NCBI RefSeq assembly: GCF_035989305.1
Contig: NZ_CP108514.1
Location: 3,658,501-3,722,500, forward strand
Direction of reading: 5' to 3'
DNA from: Streptomyces sp. NBC_01233
GTDB taxonomy: Bacteria > Actinomycetota > Actinomycetes > Streptomycetales > Streptomycetaceae
DNA: 64,000 nucleotides
The notes below the pieces were generated by a model. It did no database searches. It was not told the origin of the DNA and was given only the letters and a program-made list of their open reading frames with translations. Positions 33,741 through 42,640 of this stretch are shown here, one piece after another (position 1 is the first letter of the stretch; every line of letters starts with the position of its first letter). A program made the translations under genes and the position numbers.

Positions 33741-36700
33741 TGCTGGGGGCTCCCGTCAGGACGCGGGTCGTGCGGTGCGTGGGGATCGTGCGGTGCGTGG
33801 GGGTCGTACTGCTCGTACGGCTCGTACGGGTACTGCTGCGGGTACGGGGCCTCGTAGGCCTGCTGTCCCTGCTGTCCCTGCTGGTCGTACGGTCCTTGCT
33901 GGTCGTACGGTCCCTGCTGGTCGTACGCCGCCGGGTACTGCTCGTACGGGAGCGGCTGCTGGGGCTGCGGCTCGTACGCGTAGCCGCCCTGGTCGCCGTA
34001 GGCCTGGTAGGCGTACGTCTCCTCCCCGTACACCGGCTGCGCCGGGATCTGCGCGTACGGATCGGCGATCGCGGCGGTCTCCACCGGTACGGGGGCGGGC
34101 TCGGCCTCGGCGCGCAGCCGGCGGGCGCGACGGCCCTCGCCGGCCTCGCCCGGGCCGGGCTGGGACGGGATCGCGGCCTCTTCCTCGGGCAGGTCGTCGT
34201 CGAGCTGGGCGCGGCGGCCCGGCAGGGCCATCACCAGGAGGACCAGGGCGAGCAGGCCCTGCGCCCAGTACCAGGCGGTCTGCAGGAGCGAGTCCTCGTG
34301 GACGAGGTCGAGGCGGCCGCCGGCGGCGGGCAGTTCGAAGCCCTGCGCCCAGCCGTCGAGTTTCTTCGCCTTGAGGGGCTTGCCGTCGAGGATGGCCTGC
34401 CAGCCGGCGTCGGCCCGGTCGGCGATGCGCAGCACGCGGCCCGTCTCGCCCTCGGGGATCTTTCCGTGGGCCTCGACGGGTCCGGCGGCGACCGGGATCG
34501 GCGCCTCGCCCTGCTTGCCGGAGACGATGACGGCGCGGGGCAGCCAGGGCTCGACGCCCCACAGGGCGGTGCCGTCCTGCTGGTGGCGCCGGCTCAGGCC
34601 CGGGGTGGCGTCGAGGACGCGGCGGATCTCTTCGGGGCCACCGGGGCGGAACATGACGAAGCGGATGGCGTAGGCGCTGAGCTGACTGGACTGGTCGGCG
34701 CCGGAACCTGCGACCAGGTTGGAGACGACCTTGTCGAGGCGGGGGTCGCCGCCGGTCCGGGCGGTGATCTCGGCGTCGCCGAGGCGGCCGCCGGAGCCGC
34801 GGACGAGGCTGTAGGAGACGGTGGCGGGCGGGTCCAGGTCGAGGATCAGGGTGCGGGTCTGGTTGTCGTCGCCGCCCGCGTCGGCGACGAAGGCCGGGAC
34901 CTGTACCGGGTCGCGGCGCTCCAGCGGGCCGTCGGCGCCGGCGATCATCCAGGTGGCCGCGGCGGCGAGCGGGCCCGCGGCGGCGGCGAGGGCGATGAGT
35001 GCGGCCAGCGGCTGGCGCCAGCCGAAGCTGCGGGCGGCGACCCGCTCCTTGGCGCCGTCCGCGCCGAGCGCGGCGGCCGCGAGGAGGGCGAGTCCGTAGA
35101 CGAGGGTGGCGGGGCCGGCCCAGGCGGTCCGGTTGGCGAGGACGGCGAGGACCAGCGCGGCGAGGGCCGCGGCCCAGGCGGTGCGGACGGCGAACCGGCG
35201 GTCGGTGCGCAGCAGGGCGGCCAGGGCGGCGAGGACGATGCCGGCGAACAGCAGGCCGGCGCCGGTTCCGGGGCCGCCGGGGCTGATGCCGAGCAGGTCG
35301 AGGGCGCGCGCGGAGCCGGCTCCGAAGGGCAGTCCGGCTTCCTGGAGGAGGCGGCCGGGGTGCGTGAGCAGGCCGATCGACCACGGGGCGAGCACGAGCA
35401 GCGGGACGGCGAGGGTGGCGAGCAGCCGGGGGCCGTACGCCTTCCAGTGCGCGCGGCGCAGGACGAGCGCGGCGGTCCCGAGGACGGCGGCGAGCGGCCA
35501 GACCACGGGGGTGAAGGCGGTGGTCAGGGTCAGCAGGAGCGTGTACGTCCACACCGCGCGCCAGCTGCCCGGCTTGTCGGCGGTTCCCCCGCCCCCGCCG
35601 AGGGCGAAGGCGGCGACGGCGGAGCGGGCGATGAGCGGCAGTACGACGGCGAGGACGGCGGTGCCGAGGCGGCCGCCGGCGAGGGCTCCGGTGGCGGCGG
35701 GGAGGAAGGCGTAGGCGATGGCGGCCCAGGCGCGCAGCAGCCGGGACTCGACGAGCGGCCGGGAGGCGAAGTAGGCGGTGAGGCCGGCGAGCGGGACGGA
35801 GCCGACGAGCAGCAGCGTCAGGGCGGCTTGTGTGGAGCCGAACAGGAGGGTGGCGAGGACGCCGAGGACGGCCAGGTAGGGGGGCGCGGAGGCGGTGGAG
35901 CCGGTGCCGACGGGCTGCCAGCCGTCGGTGTAGGCGCGCCAGAGGTCGAAGCCGCTGTCGGGGGCGGGCAGCAGGGCGCCGCCCATGAGGGAGCCGCCGC
36001 CGACGAGGCCGCGGCAGGCGGCGAGGGAGACGAGCAGGAGGAGGCCGAAGAGGACCGGCGCGGGGTTGCGGGCGATCCGCCTGAGGCGGGCGAAGCGTTC
36101 CTCGGCCACCGCGTAGTCGCCGTCCTCGCCGGGGGCGGTCAGGATGCTGCCTCCGCCGTGCCGGCCGGCGGGGGCGACGTCGGTGTCGCGGTCACCGCCG
36201 AAGTAGCCGGCGAGCTGTTCCGCGTTGGCCCGCAGGGAGGCTCCCGGCGGGGGGAAGAGCGGGCGCAGGTCGGCGGCGGGGACGGCGGGGCGGCGGCGGG
36301 CCTTGCGGGCGGCGAGGAGCCGGCCGGGGCGCAGCAGGGTGGCGAGGAGGCCGGTGATCTCGTCGACGGCCTGGCCGGGGGCCTTTCCGATGACGTAGCC
36401 GAGGGTGCGCAGGACGGTGCCGAGGAGGACGCGCAGCAGCACGTAGGGCAGGGCGCGGCCGGAGCTGTTGGCAAGGATCGTGTAGACGGCGCCGGCCTTG
36501 TCGACCCGGTGCGGGCTGGCCGTGGTGCGGCCGGCGCAGTCGACGGTGCGGCGTTCGCGGGCGGAGGCCTCGGCGTGGCGCAGTACGGCGTCGGGGGCGA
36601 CGAGGACGGTGTGGCCGGCGCTCTGGGCGCGCCAGCACAGGTCGACGTCGTCGCGCATCAGGGGCAGGCGCCGGTCGAAGCCGCCGAGGTCCTCGTAGAC

Positions 36701-37390
36701 GTCGCGGCGGACCAGCATGCCGGCGGTGGAGACGGACAGGACGGGGCGGACCTGGTCGTGCTGGCCCTGGTCCTGTTCGCGTCTGTCGAGTCCGGTCCAG
36801 CGGCGGCCGCTGCGGGCGATGGTGACGCCGGCTTCGAGGAGCTGCTTCTTGTCGTACCAGCCGCGCAGTTTGGGGCCGATGACGGCGGCGTCGGGGTTCT
36901 CCTCGGCGACGCGGAGCAGTTCGGTGAGGGCGTCGGGTTCGGGGGCGCTGTCGTCATGCAGGAGCCAGAGCCACTGGACGGGTTCGCCGTGGGGGAGTTC
37001 GGGGAGTTCGTACGTGTCGTCGCGCCAGGTGCGGCTGACGGGGTCCCAACCGCTGGGGCGCTTGAGGTACGGGAGGTCCTCGGGGGTCAGGGTGCCCGCG
37101 CTCCGGACGGATTCGTCCACGGCCGTACCGAATCCGGTGCGGCGGGCGAGGTGCAGGACCCGGTCGTCGCCGAGGGCCTCGGTGAGCAGCCGCGCGGATT
37201 CGTCGGCGCTGCCGGTGTCGGCGGCGATGTGGTTCTGCGCGGGGCGTTCCTGGCCGAGGAGGCCGGCGAGTGTCCGGGGCAGCCAGCGGGCGCCGTCATG
37301 GGCGACGAGGACCGCGGTGACGACGTGCCGGGGGAACTCGGGTGTGGCGGGGGCCTGGTGGGAGGCCGCCGACTGGCTGTGCAGGGACAT
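33737..37390 (-). CDS. Large membrane glycosyltransferase (GT2 domain, many membrane segments, Gln/Tyr-rich tail)
   Basis: 1217 residues. Residues 20-330 form a GT2 domain: VTAVLVAHDGARWLPRTLAGL, the DDSAP motif (nucleotide-sugar and metal binding) and MRDDVDLCWRAQSAGH. From about 443 on there are roughly ten to twelve membrane segments, then an extracytoplasmic domain (about 830-1030) and a last membrane segment near 1040-1060. The tail of 150 residues contains repeats of YDQQGP and DPHAPH. It lies between whiB and DUF5719, as in other Streptomyces. It probably adds sugars to a lipid-linked or surface polymer; substrate unknown. Confidence 0.88.
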   Translation of the reverse strand: MSLHSQSAASHQAPATPEFPRHVVTAVLVAHDGARWLPRTLAGLLGQERPAQNHIAADTGSADESARLLTEALGDDRVLHLARRTGFGTAVDESVRSAGTLTPEDLPYLKRPSGWDPVSRTWRDDTYELPELPHGEPVQWLWLLHDDSAPEPDALTELLRVAEENPDAAVIGPKLRGWYDKKQLLEAGVTIARSGRRWTGLDRREQDQGQHDQVRPVLSVSTAGMLVRRDVYEDLGGFDRRLPLMRDDVDLCWRAQSAGHTVLVAPDAVLRHAEASARERRTVDCAGRTTASPHRVDKAGAVYTILANSSGRALPYVLLRVLLGTVLRTLGYVIGKAPGQAVDEITGLLATLLRPGRLLAARKARRRPAVPAADLRPLFPPPGASLRANAEQLAGYFGGDRDTDVAPAGRHGGGSILTAPGEDGDYAVAEERFARLRRIARNPAPVLFGLLLLVSLAACRGLVGGGSLMGGALLPAPDSGFDLWRAYTDGWQPVGTGSTASAPPYLAVLGVLATLLFGSTQAALTLLLVGSVPLAGLTAYFASRPLVESRLLRAWAAIAYAFLPAATGALAGGRLGTAVLAVVLPLIARSAVAAFALGGGGGTADKPGSWRAVWTYTLLLTLTTAFTPVVWPLAAVLGTAALVLRRAHWKAYGPRLLATLAVPLLVLAPWSIGLLTHPGRLLQEAGLPFGAGSARALDLLGISPGGPGTGAGLLFAGIVLAALAALLRTDRRFAVRTAWAAALAALVLAVLANRTAWAGPATLVYGLALLAAAALGADGAKERVAARSFGWRQPLAALIALAAAAGPLAAAATWMIAGADGPLERRDPVQVPAFVADAGGDDNQTRTLILDLDPPATVSYSLVRGSGGRLGDAEITARTGGDPRLDKVVSNLVAGSGADQSSQLSAYAIRFVMFRPGGPEEIRRVLDATPGLSRRHQQDGTALWGVEPWLPRAVIVSGKQGEAPIPVAAGPVEAHGKIPEGETGRVLRIADRADAGWQAILDGKPLKAKKLDGWAQGFELPAAGGRLDLVHEDSLLQTAWYWAQGLLALVLLVMALPGRRAQLDDDLPEEEAAIPSQPGPGEAGEGRRARRLRAEAEPAPVPVETAAIADPYAQIPAQPVYGEETYAYQAYGDQGGYAYEPQPQQPLPYEQYPAAYDQQGPYDQQGPYDQQGQQGQQAYEAPYPQQYPYEPYEQYDPHAPHDPHAPHDPRPDGSPQQ

Positions 37391-37506
37391 CGCGCTACTG
37401 GCCCTCCGGCCTGGGGGTCCCTCCGGACGGGGCCGGGGGGAGGGTCCGGGGGTGGTGTGCCCTCGGAGGCTGCTGGACAGCGCCCCACCCTAACGGCTGG
37501 CAACAC

Positions 37507-37549
37507 AACGGTCCGCCTCCTGCGGGGAAGGTGCAGGAGGCGGACCGTT
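37507..37549 (-). terminator. Terminator of whiB
   Basis: A perfect 17-bp stem (37507-37523 with 37533-37549) with a nine-base loop, 86 bp downstream of whiB and upstream of the glycosyltransferase. A short T-rich stretch follows on the minus strand. Confidence 0.85.
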
Positions 37550-37634
37550 TGCCGTGCTGTGTGTGATGTCTTTCGTTCGTTCGATATGTCGTGCGTGGTG
37601 CGGTGGGTGCCGGGCCGGTGGTGCCTCGGCCGTT

Positions 37635-37898
37635 TCAGACCGCTGCCTTTTTCAGCCGGCGGCGCTCGCGCTCGGACAGACCGCCCCAGATGCCGAATCG
37701 CTCGTCGTTGGCGAGGGCGTACTCAAGGCATTCGGAGCGGACTTCGCAGGCGAGGCAGACCTTCTTGGCCTCGCGGGTCGAGCCGCCCTTCTCGGGGAAG
37801 AAGGACTCGGGGTCGGTCTGGGCGCACAGAGCGCGCTCCTGCCATCCGAGCTCCTCGTCCGCCTCCTCGACCAGCAGTTCCTGAAACAGCTCGGTCAT
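37635..37898 (-). CDS. whiB: Sporulation regulator WhiB
   Basis: 87 residues, identical in length to WhiB of S. coelicolor. The four cluster cysteines are C25, C48, C51 and C57 (C-x22-C-x2-C-x5-C), the G69IWGG73 turn is present, and the end SERERRRLKKAAV is the basic DNA-contacting tail. WhiB carries a [4Fe-4S] cluster and works with WhiA to trigger sporulation septation in aerial hyphae; the mycobacterial orthologue is WhiB2. A long upstream region is expected because whiB has two promoters in S. coelicolor. Confidence 0.97.
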   Translation of the reverse strand: MTELFQELLVEEADEELGWQERALCAQTDPESFFPEKGGSTREAKKVCLACEVRSECLEYALANDERFGIWGGLSERERRRLKKAAV

Positions 37899-38333
37899 GT
37901 GCGCCCCTCGCTCTGTCTGTGCGTCCCCGTGGTGATGCCGTTACTGATCGCTACGTAACGACACGAGTGAAATTACAAGTGCGCGGCTCCGGAGCAGTCA
38001 AGCCGGGATCTGCTATTGGGCCCCTTATTCACTCTGCGGAACCAAGCGTATGCAGAAAGTGTTCATATCGCCAAAAATCGTGACACATGCATCAGGTGTC
38101 GCGAGACTCCCGCCTTCACCCGTTATTCACGTGCCATCCACGGGCGGGGTTGCGATCCGGTCGGAGAAGCGGCGCAGATCACATTCCGGTCACGAGATGG
38201 CGCGTCTTGGTTTAGGTGCCGGCCGATGGGAGCCCTGGCACAGCGCCACATCCCCTACCGCGAACTGCACAAACCTTTCTCCGTGCACAGTAACCGGATG
38301 AGGTGAAACTTTTGCCTCAAACCGGGCATTGGG
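37899..38333. promoter_or_regulatory. whiB upstream regulatory region
   Basis: About 435 bp, noticeably less GC-rich than the surroundings (for example 37960-38100). No credible gene is present; the short frames here lack codon bias. It contains an interrupted palindrome at 37939-37960 (arms CGTTAC and GTAACG, ten-base spacer), close to the GTnAC repeats reported for MtrA- and GlnR-type regulators. whiB is developmentally controlled in Streptomyces, so regulator sites are expected here, but none is proven. Confidence 0.5.
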
Positions 38334-38370
38334 TTGACAGTCCGACCCTCCACCCGTTCTCCTTGTTTGC
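38334..38370 (+). promoter_or_regulatory. Promoter of the cysteine leader ORF and cdo
   Basis: A perfect TTGACA at 38334-38339 lies 31 bases before the ATG of the leader ORF. If transcription starts at that ATG, the -10 region would be near 38359-38364 and weak. No ribosome binding site occurs before the ATG (CTCCTTGTTTGC), which supports a leaderless transcript. Confidence 0.5.
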
Positions 38371-38457
38371 ATGTCAGCGCCCGCAGCCACCACCCGGACC
38401 CCCATTCGTGGGTTCCTGTGCGCTGCCCAGGTTCGCTGTTGCTGTTGCAGCTGTTGA
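38371..38457 (+). CDS. Polycysteine leader peptide upstream of cysteine dioxygenase
   Basis: 28 residues, ATG to TGA. The sequence starts MSAPAATTRTPIRG, then FLCAAQVR, and ends C-C-C-C-S-C, giving six cysteines with four in a row at the end (C17, C23-C26, C28). The Cys codons alternate TGT and TGC. There is no ribosome binding site, and the peptide is probably translated from a leaderless mRNA. It ends 88 bp before the cysteine dioxygenase start, in another frame. Polycysteine leaderless ORFs that sense cysteine by ribosome stalling are known in mycobacteria before cysteine and sulfur genes. Here the target is a cysteine-degrading enzyme. Function is inferred; the peptide itself probably has none. 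Confidence 0.75.
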   Translation: MSAPAATTRTPIRGFLCAAQVRCCCCSC

Positions 38458-38462
38458 TGCCC

Positions 38463-38490
38463 CCGGAGCCCCGGCTCCCGTGAGCTCCGG
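38463..38490 (+). promoter_or_regulatory. Alternative hairpins between the leader ORF and cdo
   Basis: Two stems share bases and exclude each other: GGAGCC (38465-38470) with GGCTCC (38473-38478), or CCGGAG (38463-38468) with CTCCGG (38485-38490). They start six to eight bases after the leader stop, so a ribosome on the polycysteine codons would cover or free them. The cdo ribosome binding site (GAGG at 38531) lies 41 bp further on. This is consistent with translation-dependent control, but the folding is by eye only. Confidence 0.5.
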
Positions 38491-38545
38491 CCCGCCCCCA
38501 CCGCAACCGCCAGCACGACTGACATCCGTCGAGGTAACCCCCACG

Positions 38546-39124
38546 ATGAACAGCACGCACAGCGCCACCCCCACCGCCGCACCCGCCGCACCCGCCTCCT
38601 CCGCCGCTCCCGCGCCCGTCGCGGCCGCCGCGCCCGTCGAGAGCGACCTGCAGATCGCCGGCGACATCCTCGCCGTCCAGCACCTCCTCCAGCCCGCCCG
38701 CGAACACCCGACCACCGTCGCCGAGTTCGTCGGCCTCGCCCGCTCCATCGCCGAGGACCGCGCCTCCTGGGAGCACCTCGTCCAGTACGACGCCACCACC
38801 CGCTGGTACCACCGGCTGCGCACCGGCCCCGGCTACGAGGTCTGGCTGCTCAGCTGGGTCCCCGGCCAGGGCAGCGGCCCGCACGACCACGGCGCCTCCT
38901 CCGGCGTCCTGACCGTGCTCGAAGGCGAGCTCACCGAGCACACTTCACGCGGACGGCTCACCCACCGCCCCGGATCCCAGCGCGTCCTCGCCCCCGGCTT
39001 CGCGCACGAGGTCGTCAACGACGCCCTCGACGGCGCGGTCAGCCTGCACGTGTACTTCCCCGGCCTGACCGAGATGCCGATGCACAGCTGCTCCCCGGCC
39101 GAATCCGAGTCCGTACCCGCCTGA
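38546..39124 (+). CDS. Cysteine dioxygenase
   Basis: 192 residues from the ATG at 38546 (GAGGTAACCCCCACG upstream). An Ala/Pro-rich head of about 30 residues precedes the cupin fold. Iron ligands are the two histidines in GSGPHDHGASSG and the later histidine in GFAHEVVND. The enzyme oxidises L-cysteine with O2 to cysteine sulfinate. It stands alone, divergent from whiB and upstream of fbiA. A polycysteine leader ORF precedes it, suggesting control by cysteine level. Confidence 0.9.
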   Translation: MNSTHSATPTAAPAAPASSAAPAPVAAAAPVESDLQIAGDILAVQHLLQPAREHPTTVAEFVGLARSIAEDRASWEHLVQYDATTRWYHRLRTGPGYEVWLLSWVPGQGSGPHDHGASSGVLTVLEGELTEHTSRGRLTHRPGSQRVLAPGFAHEVVNDALDGAVSLHVYFPGLTEMPMHSCSPAESESVPA

Positions 39125-39154
39125 CCCGCCCGGCGCCCCGCTGACAGTCCCACC

Positions 39155-39177
39155 CTCCCCCAGCTACCGCTGGGAGG
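39155..39177. repeat. Small hairpin in the cdo-fbiA gap, Streptomyces-type intergenic element
   Basis: A stem with a two-base bulge (CCTCCCCCAGC with GCTGGGAGG) followed by TGCCCCCA. I recall similar CCCCCAGC...GGGAGGTGCCCCC units in many Streptomyces intergenic regions. It may end cdo transcription. Confidence 0.5.
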
Positions 39178-39232
39178 TGCCCCCACCGACCACCACCCCT
39201 CGGCGACAGCCTCCGGCTGACAGACTGTCCGC

Positions 39233-40192
39233 ATGCGCATTGTTGTTCTGGCCGGCGGTATAGGCGGCGCCCGGTTCCTTCGCGGACTCAAGTCGGCAGT
39301 GCCCGACGCGGACATCACGGTCATCGGCAACACCGGTGACGACATCCACCTGTTCGGGCTCAAGGTGTGCCCGGACCTGGACACGGTGATGTACACCCTC
39401 GGCGGTGGCATCAACGAGGACCAGGGCTGGGGCCGCACCGACGAGTCCTTCACCGTCAAGGAGGAGCTCGCGGCGTACGGGGTCGGACCCACCTGGTTCG
39501 GCCTCGGCGACCGCGACTTCGCCACCCACATCGTCCGTACGCAGATGCTCGGCGCGGGCTACCCGCTGAGCGCCGTCACCGAGGCCCTCTGCGACCGCTG
39601 GCAGCCCGGGGTGCGGCTGCTGCCCATGTCCGACGACCGGGTCGAGACCCACGTCGCGATCACCGAGGCCGGGACGGGAGAGCGGCGGGTCGTCCACTTC
39701 CAGGAGTACTGGGTCCGGCTGCGCGCCGCGGTGGACGCGGAGGCCGTCGTACCCGTCGGCGCCGAACAGGCCAAGCCCGCGCCCGGCGTACTGGAGGCCA
39801 TCGCCGCCGCCGACGTGATCCTCTTCCCGCCGTCGAACCCCGTGGTCTCGGTCGGGACGATCCTCTCCGTGCCCGGCATCCGGGAAGCGGTGGCCGCCGC
39901 CGGGGCGCCCGTGATCGGCCTCTCCCCCATCGTCGGGGGCGCGCCCGTGCGCGGGATGGCCGACAAGGTGCTGGCCGCGGTCGGCGTCGAGGCCACGGCC
40001 GCGGCCGTGGCCCTGCACTACGGGACGGGCCTGCTCGACGGCTGGCTGGTGGACACCGCCGACGCGGACGCCGTCGCCGAGGTGGAGGCCGCCGGGATCA
40101 CCTGCCGCGCGGTGCCGCTGATGATGACCGACCTGGAGGCCACCGCCGAGATGGCCCGGGCCGCGCTGGAACTGGCGGAGGCCTCCCGGTGA
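39233..40192 (+). CDS. fbiA: 2-phospho-L-lactate transferase (coenzyme F420 biosynthesis)
   Basis: 319 residues. The N-terminus [19 protein letters not shown] and [27 protein letters not shown] are CofD/FbiA hallmarks; [17 protein letters not shown] lies near the end. It transfers the phosphoenolpyruvyl/lactyl moiety to the deazaflavin FO, making (dehydro) F420-0. There is no ribosome binding site before the ATG, and a CAGACT six bases upstream could be a -10 box of a leaderless transcript. Its stop overlaps the fbiB start (GTGA). Confidence 0.95.
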   Translation: MRIVVLAGGIGGARFLRGLKSAVPDADITVIGNTGDDIHLFGLKVCPDLDTVMYTLGGGINEDQGWGRTDESFTVKEELAAYGVGPTWFGLGDRDFATHIVRTQMLGAGYPLSAVTEALCDRWQPGVRLLPMSDDRVETHVAITEAGTGERRVVHFQEYWVRLRAAVDAEAVVPVGAEQAKPAPGVLEAIAAADVILFPPSNPVVSVGTILSVPGIREAVAAAGAPVIGLSPIVGGAPVRGMADKVLAAVGVEATAAAVALHYGTGLLDGWLVDTADADAVAEVEAAGITCRAVPLMMTDLEATAEMARAALELAEASR

Positions 40193-41502
40193 CGGAGCCG
40201 ACCCCGGGGCACGCTCCCTCGTACGAGGTGCGGGCCGTCGGCGGGATGCCGGAGGTCACGCCAGGAGACGACCTGGCGAAGCTGATCACGACGGCCGCGC
40301 CCGACCTGCGCGACGGGGACGTCCTGCTCGTCACCTCGAAGATCGTCTCCAAGGCCGAGGGCCGGATCGTGGAGGCGGACTCGCGCGAGGAGGCCATAGA
40401 CGCCGAGACCGTACGGGTGGTCGCGCGCCGGGGCCCCCTGCGCATCGTCGAGAACCGGCAGGGCCTGGTGATGGCCGCCGCCGGGGTGGACGCCTCCAAC
40501 ACCACTCCCGGCACCGTGCTGCTGCTGCCCGTGGACCCCGACGCCTCGGCCGCCGCGATCCGCGCGGGGGTGCGCGACATCCTCTCCGTGGACGTGGGCG
40601 TGGTCGTCACCGACACCTTCGGGCGGCCGTGGCGCACCGGGCTCACCGACGTGGCCATCGGCTCGGCCGGGGTACGGGTCCTGGACGACCTGCGCGGGGG
40701 CAGGGACGCGCACGGCAATCCGCTCGGCGCGACGGTGGTGGCGACCGCGGACGAACTGGCCGCCGCCGGCGACCTGGTCAAGGGCAAGGCGGCCGGGCTG
40801 CCCGTGGCCGTGGTGCGCGGCCTGGCCCACGTCCTCGGCGAGGGCGCCTCGGCGCGGGACCTGGTGCGCACCCCCGCCGACGACATGTTCCGGCTGGGCA
40901 CCTCGGAGGCGGTACGGGAAGCCGTCACGCAGCGCCGTACCGTACGGGCCTTCACGGCGGAGCCGGTGGACCCGGGCGCGGTGCGGCGGGCGGTGGCTGC
41001 GGCCGTGACGGCCCCGGCCCCGCACCACACGACGCCGTGGAGGTTCGTACTGCTGGAGTCCGAGGCCTCGCGGACGGAGCTGCTCGACGCGATGCGGGAC
41101 GCGTGGATCGCGGACCTGCGGGCGGACGGCAAGTCCGAGGAGTCCGTGGCCAAGCGGGTGCGGCGCGGGGACGTGCTGCGCAACGCCCCCTACCTGGTCG
41201 TGCCGTGCCTGGTGACCGACGGCGCGCACCACTACGGACACGCGCGGCGGGACGCGGCCGAGCGGGAGATGTTCGTGGTCGCCATGGGCGCGGGCGTTCA
41301 GAACCTGCTGGTCGCACTCGCCGGGGAGCGGCTGGGCTCGGCGTGGGTGTCCTCGACGATGTTCTGCCGGGACGTGGTGCGGGAGGTGCTGGGGCTGCCG
41401 CAGGACTGGGACCCGATGGGCGCGGTGGCGGTGGGTCACCCGGCCGCCGCGCCGGCCGGGCGGGCGGTCCGGTCGGCGGAGGACTTCATCCGGGTGCGGT
41501 GA
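40189..41502 (+). CDS. fbiB: Bifunctional F420:L-glutamate ligase / FMN reductase FbiB
   Basis: 437 residues from the GTG at 40189, overlapping the fbiA stop by four bases. The N-terminal 245 residues are the CofE ligase ([34 protein letters not shown]), which adds the glutamate tail to F420-0. The C-terminal nitroreductase-like domain ([20 protein letters not shown]...[34 protein letters not shown]) binds FMN and reduces dehydro-F420-0. This two-domain form is actinobacterial. Translational coupling with fbiA fits a shared pathway. Confidence 0.95.
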   Translation: MTEPTPGHAPSYEVRAVGGMPEVTPGDDLAKLITTAAPDLRDGDVLLVTSKIVSKAEGRIVEADSREEAIDAETVRVVARRGPLRIVENRQGLVMAAAGVDASNTTPGTVLLLPVDPDASAAAIRAGVRDILSVDVGVVVTDTFGRPWRTGLTDVAIGSAGVRVLDDLRGGRDAHGNPLGATVVATADELAAAGDLVKGKAAGLPVAVVRGLAHVLGEGASARDLVRTPADDMFRLGTSEAVREAVTQRRTVRAFTAEPVDPGAVRRAVAAAVTAPAPHHTTPWRFVLLESEASRTELLDAMRDAWIADLRADGKSEESVAKRVRRGDVLRNAPYLVVPCLVTDGAHHYGHARRDAAEREMFVVAMGAGVQNLLVALAGERLGSAWVSSTMFCRDVVREVLGLPQDWDPMGAVAVGHPAAAPAGRAVRSAEDFIRVR

Positions 41503-41511
41503 ACCCCGGGG

Positions 41512-42504
41512 TCAGAGCCGGCCGATGTCGCCGCGCGGCATGCGGGGCGTGCGGCGGGGCGGGGCGTGGCCCGCGAGGAGGATGAGCCGGGCGGCGCGGT
41601 GGCGCTGCCCGGCGTACGGGGCGAGGAGCTCCAGCATGGCGGCGTCGTCGGTGTCGCGGTCCCCGACGAGGGCGTAGCCGATGATGCCGGGGAGGTGCAG
41701 GTCGCCGGTGGTGACGGCGTCGGGGTCGCCGTTGCTGCGCTGGAGGGTTTCGGCGGAGGTCCACGGGCCGATGCCGGGGACGGCCTCCAGCCGTCGCACA
41801 GCCTCGGCCGGGCCCATGGCGGCGGCCTCCTCCAGGCGGTTCGCCACGCGGGCGGCCCGGACGATGGTGGCGGAGCGCTTCGCGTCGACCCCGGCCTTGT
41901 GCCAGTCCCAGGACGGGATCATGGCCCAGGTGCGGGCGTCGGGCACGACGTACAGGTCCTGCGGCCCGGGCGCGGGCTCGCCGTACTGCCGGACGAGGCG
42001 GCGCCAGGATCGGTAGGCCTCGTCGGCGGTGACCTTCTGCTCCAGGACCGTGGGGACCAGGGACTCCAGGACCATGCCGGTGCGGGTGAGGCGCAGGCCG
42101 GGGCGGCGGCGGTGGCTGGCGTGCACGAGGCGGTGGCGGGGGACGAAGGCGGCCGGGTCGTCGCCGGCGCCGAGGAGCACGGGGAGCTGTTCGAGGAACC
42201 AGTCAGCGCCTGGGCCCCAGGCTTCGGCGTGCACCTGCTCGCCCGCGCGGGCCACGCGGAGGGTGGCCGGGCCCTGCGGGGTGCGGGCGGTGCGCCAGAC
42301 CGAGCCGTCGGGGGTGGTGCGGAAGGTGGGGTCGGCGGGGCCGCGTCTGAGGGGGCCGAGGGTGAGGCCGAGGTCGAGGGGACCTTCGGGGGTCCACAGG
42401 CGTTCCTTGGCGCCGGCGCCGGCGGTGGTTCCCCGGCCCGGGGGGACGTCGGTGCGGCCGCCGCGCACTGCGGTACGGGTGAGGGGATCGAAACGGTCGG
42501 CCAT
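41512..42504 (-). CDS. AlkA-type DNA-3-methyladenine glycosylase
   Basis: 330 residues. The helix-hairpin-helix-GPD core is EAVPGIGPWTSAETLQRSNGDPDAVTTGDLHLPG, where the Asp in TTGDLHL is the expected catalytic residue. The N-terminal half (LTLGPLRRGPADPTFRTTPDGSVWRTARTPQGPATLRV) is the AlkA-like beta domain. It would excise alkylated bases from DNA. Convergent with fbiB, nine bases between the stops. Confidence 0.9.
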   Translation of the reverse strand: MADRFDPLTRTAVRGGRTDVPPGRGTTAGAGAKERLWTPEGPLDLGLTLGPLRRGPADPTFRTTPDGSVWRTARTPQGPATLRVARAGEQVHAEAWGPGADWFLEQLPVLLGAGDDPAAFVPRHRLVHASHRRRPGLRLTRTGMVLESLVPTVLEQKVTADEAYRSWRRLVRQYGEPAPGPQDLYVVPDARTWAMIPSWDWHKAGVDAKRSATIVRAARVANRLEEAAAMGPAEAVRRLEAVPGIGPWTSAETLQRSNGDPDAVTTGDLHLPGIIGYALVGDRDTDDAAMLELLAPYAGQRHRAARLILLAGHAPPRRTPRMPRGDIGRL

Positions 42505-42559
42505 GCGTCGAGCGTAGCCCTGCCGCCCACCCTCCCGGGGCCCCGCCCCGAACCCCGCC

Positions 42560-42640
42560 GGGCTCCGCCCGGACCCGCGCCTCGATCGCCGGCGAGGCTG
42601 AAATACAGCCCCGCCGGCGTTTGAGGCGCGGGGGTCCGGG
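42560..42640. repeat. Interspersed GC-rich element, two inverted copies
   Basis: Copy 2 at 42560-42600 matches the element at 29634-29674 in its first 24 bases. An inverted third copy (42606-42640) follows, so the pair can fold into a stem of about 35 bp around AAATA. The location between the convergent-side end of the PGRP gene and the alkA start suggests a terminator or nucleoid-binding role. Confidence 0.8.

Noticed and set aside
33725..38083. A 1452-codon open frame on the plus strand opposite the glycosyltransferase and whiB
   Set aside because: It is the antisense shadow of high-GC genes: low-complexity Gly/Ala/Glu content, no family motifs, while the minus strand encodes recognisable proteins throughout.
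38016..38306. Small ORFs of 80-96 codons in the whiB upstream region
   Set aside because: No codon bias typical of this genome, no ribosome binding site, no similarity recognised; region is regulatory.
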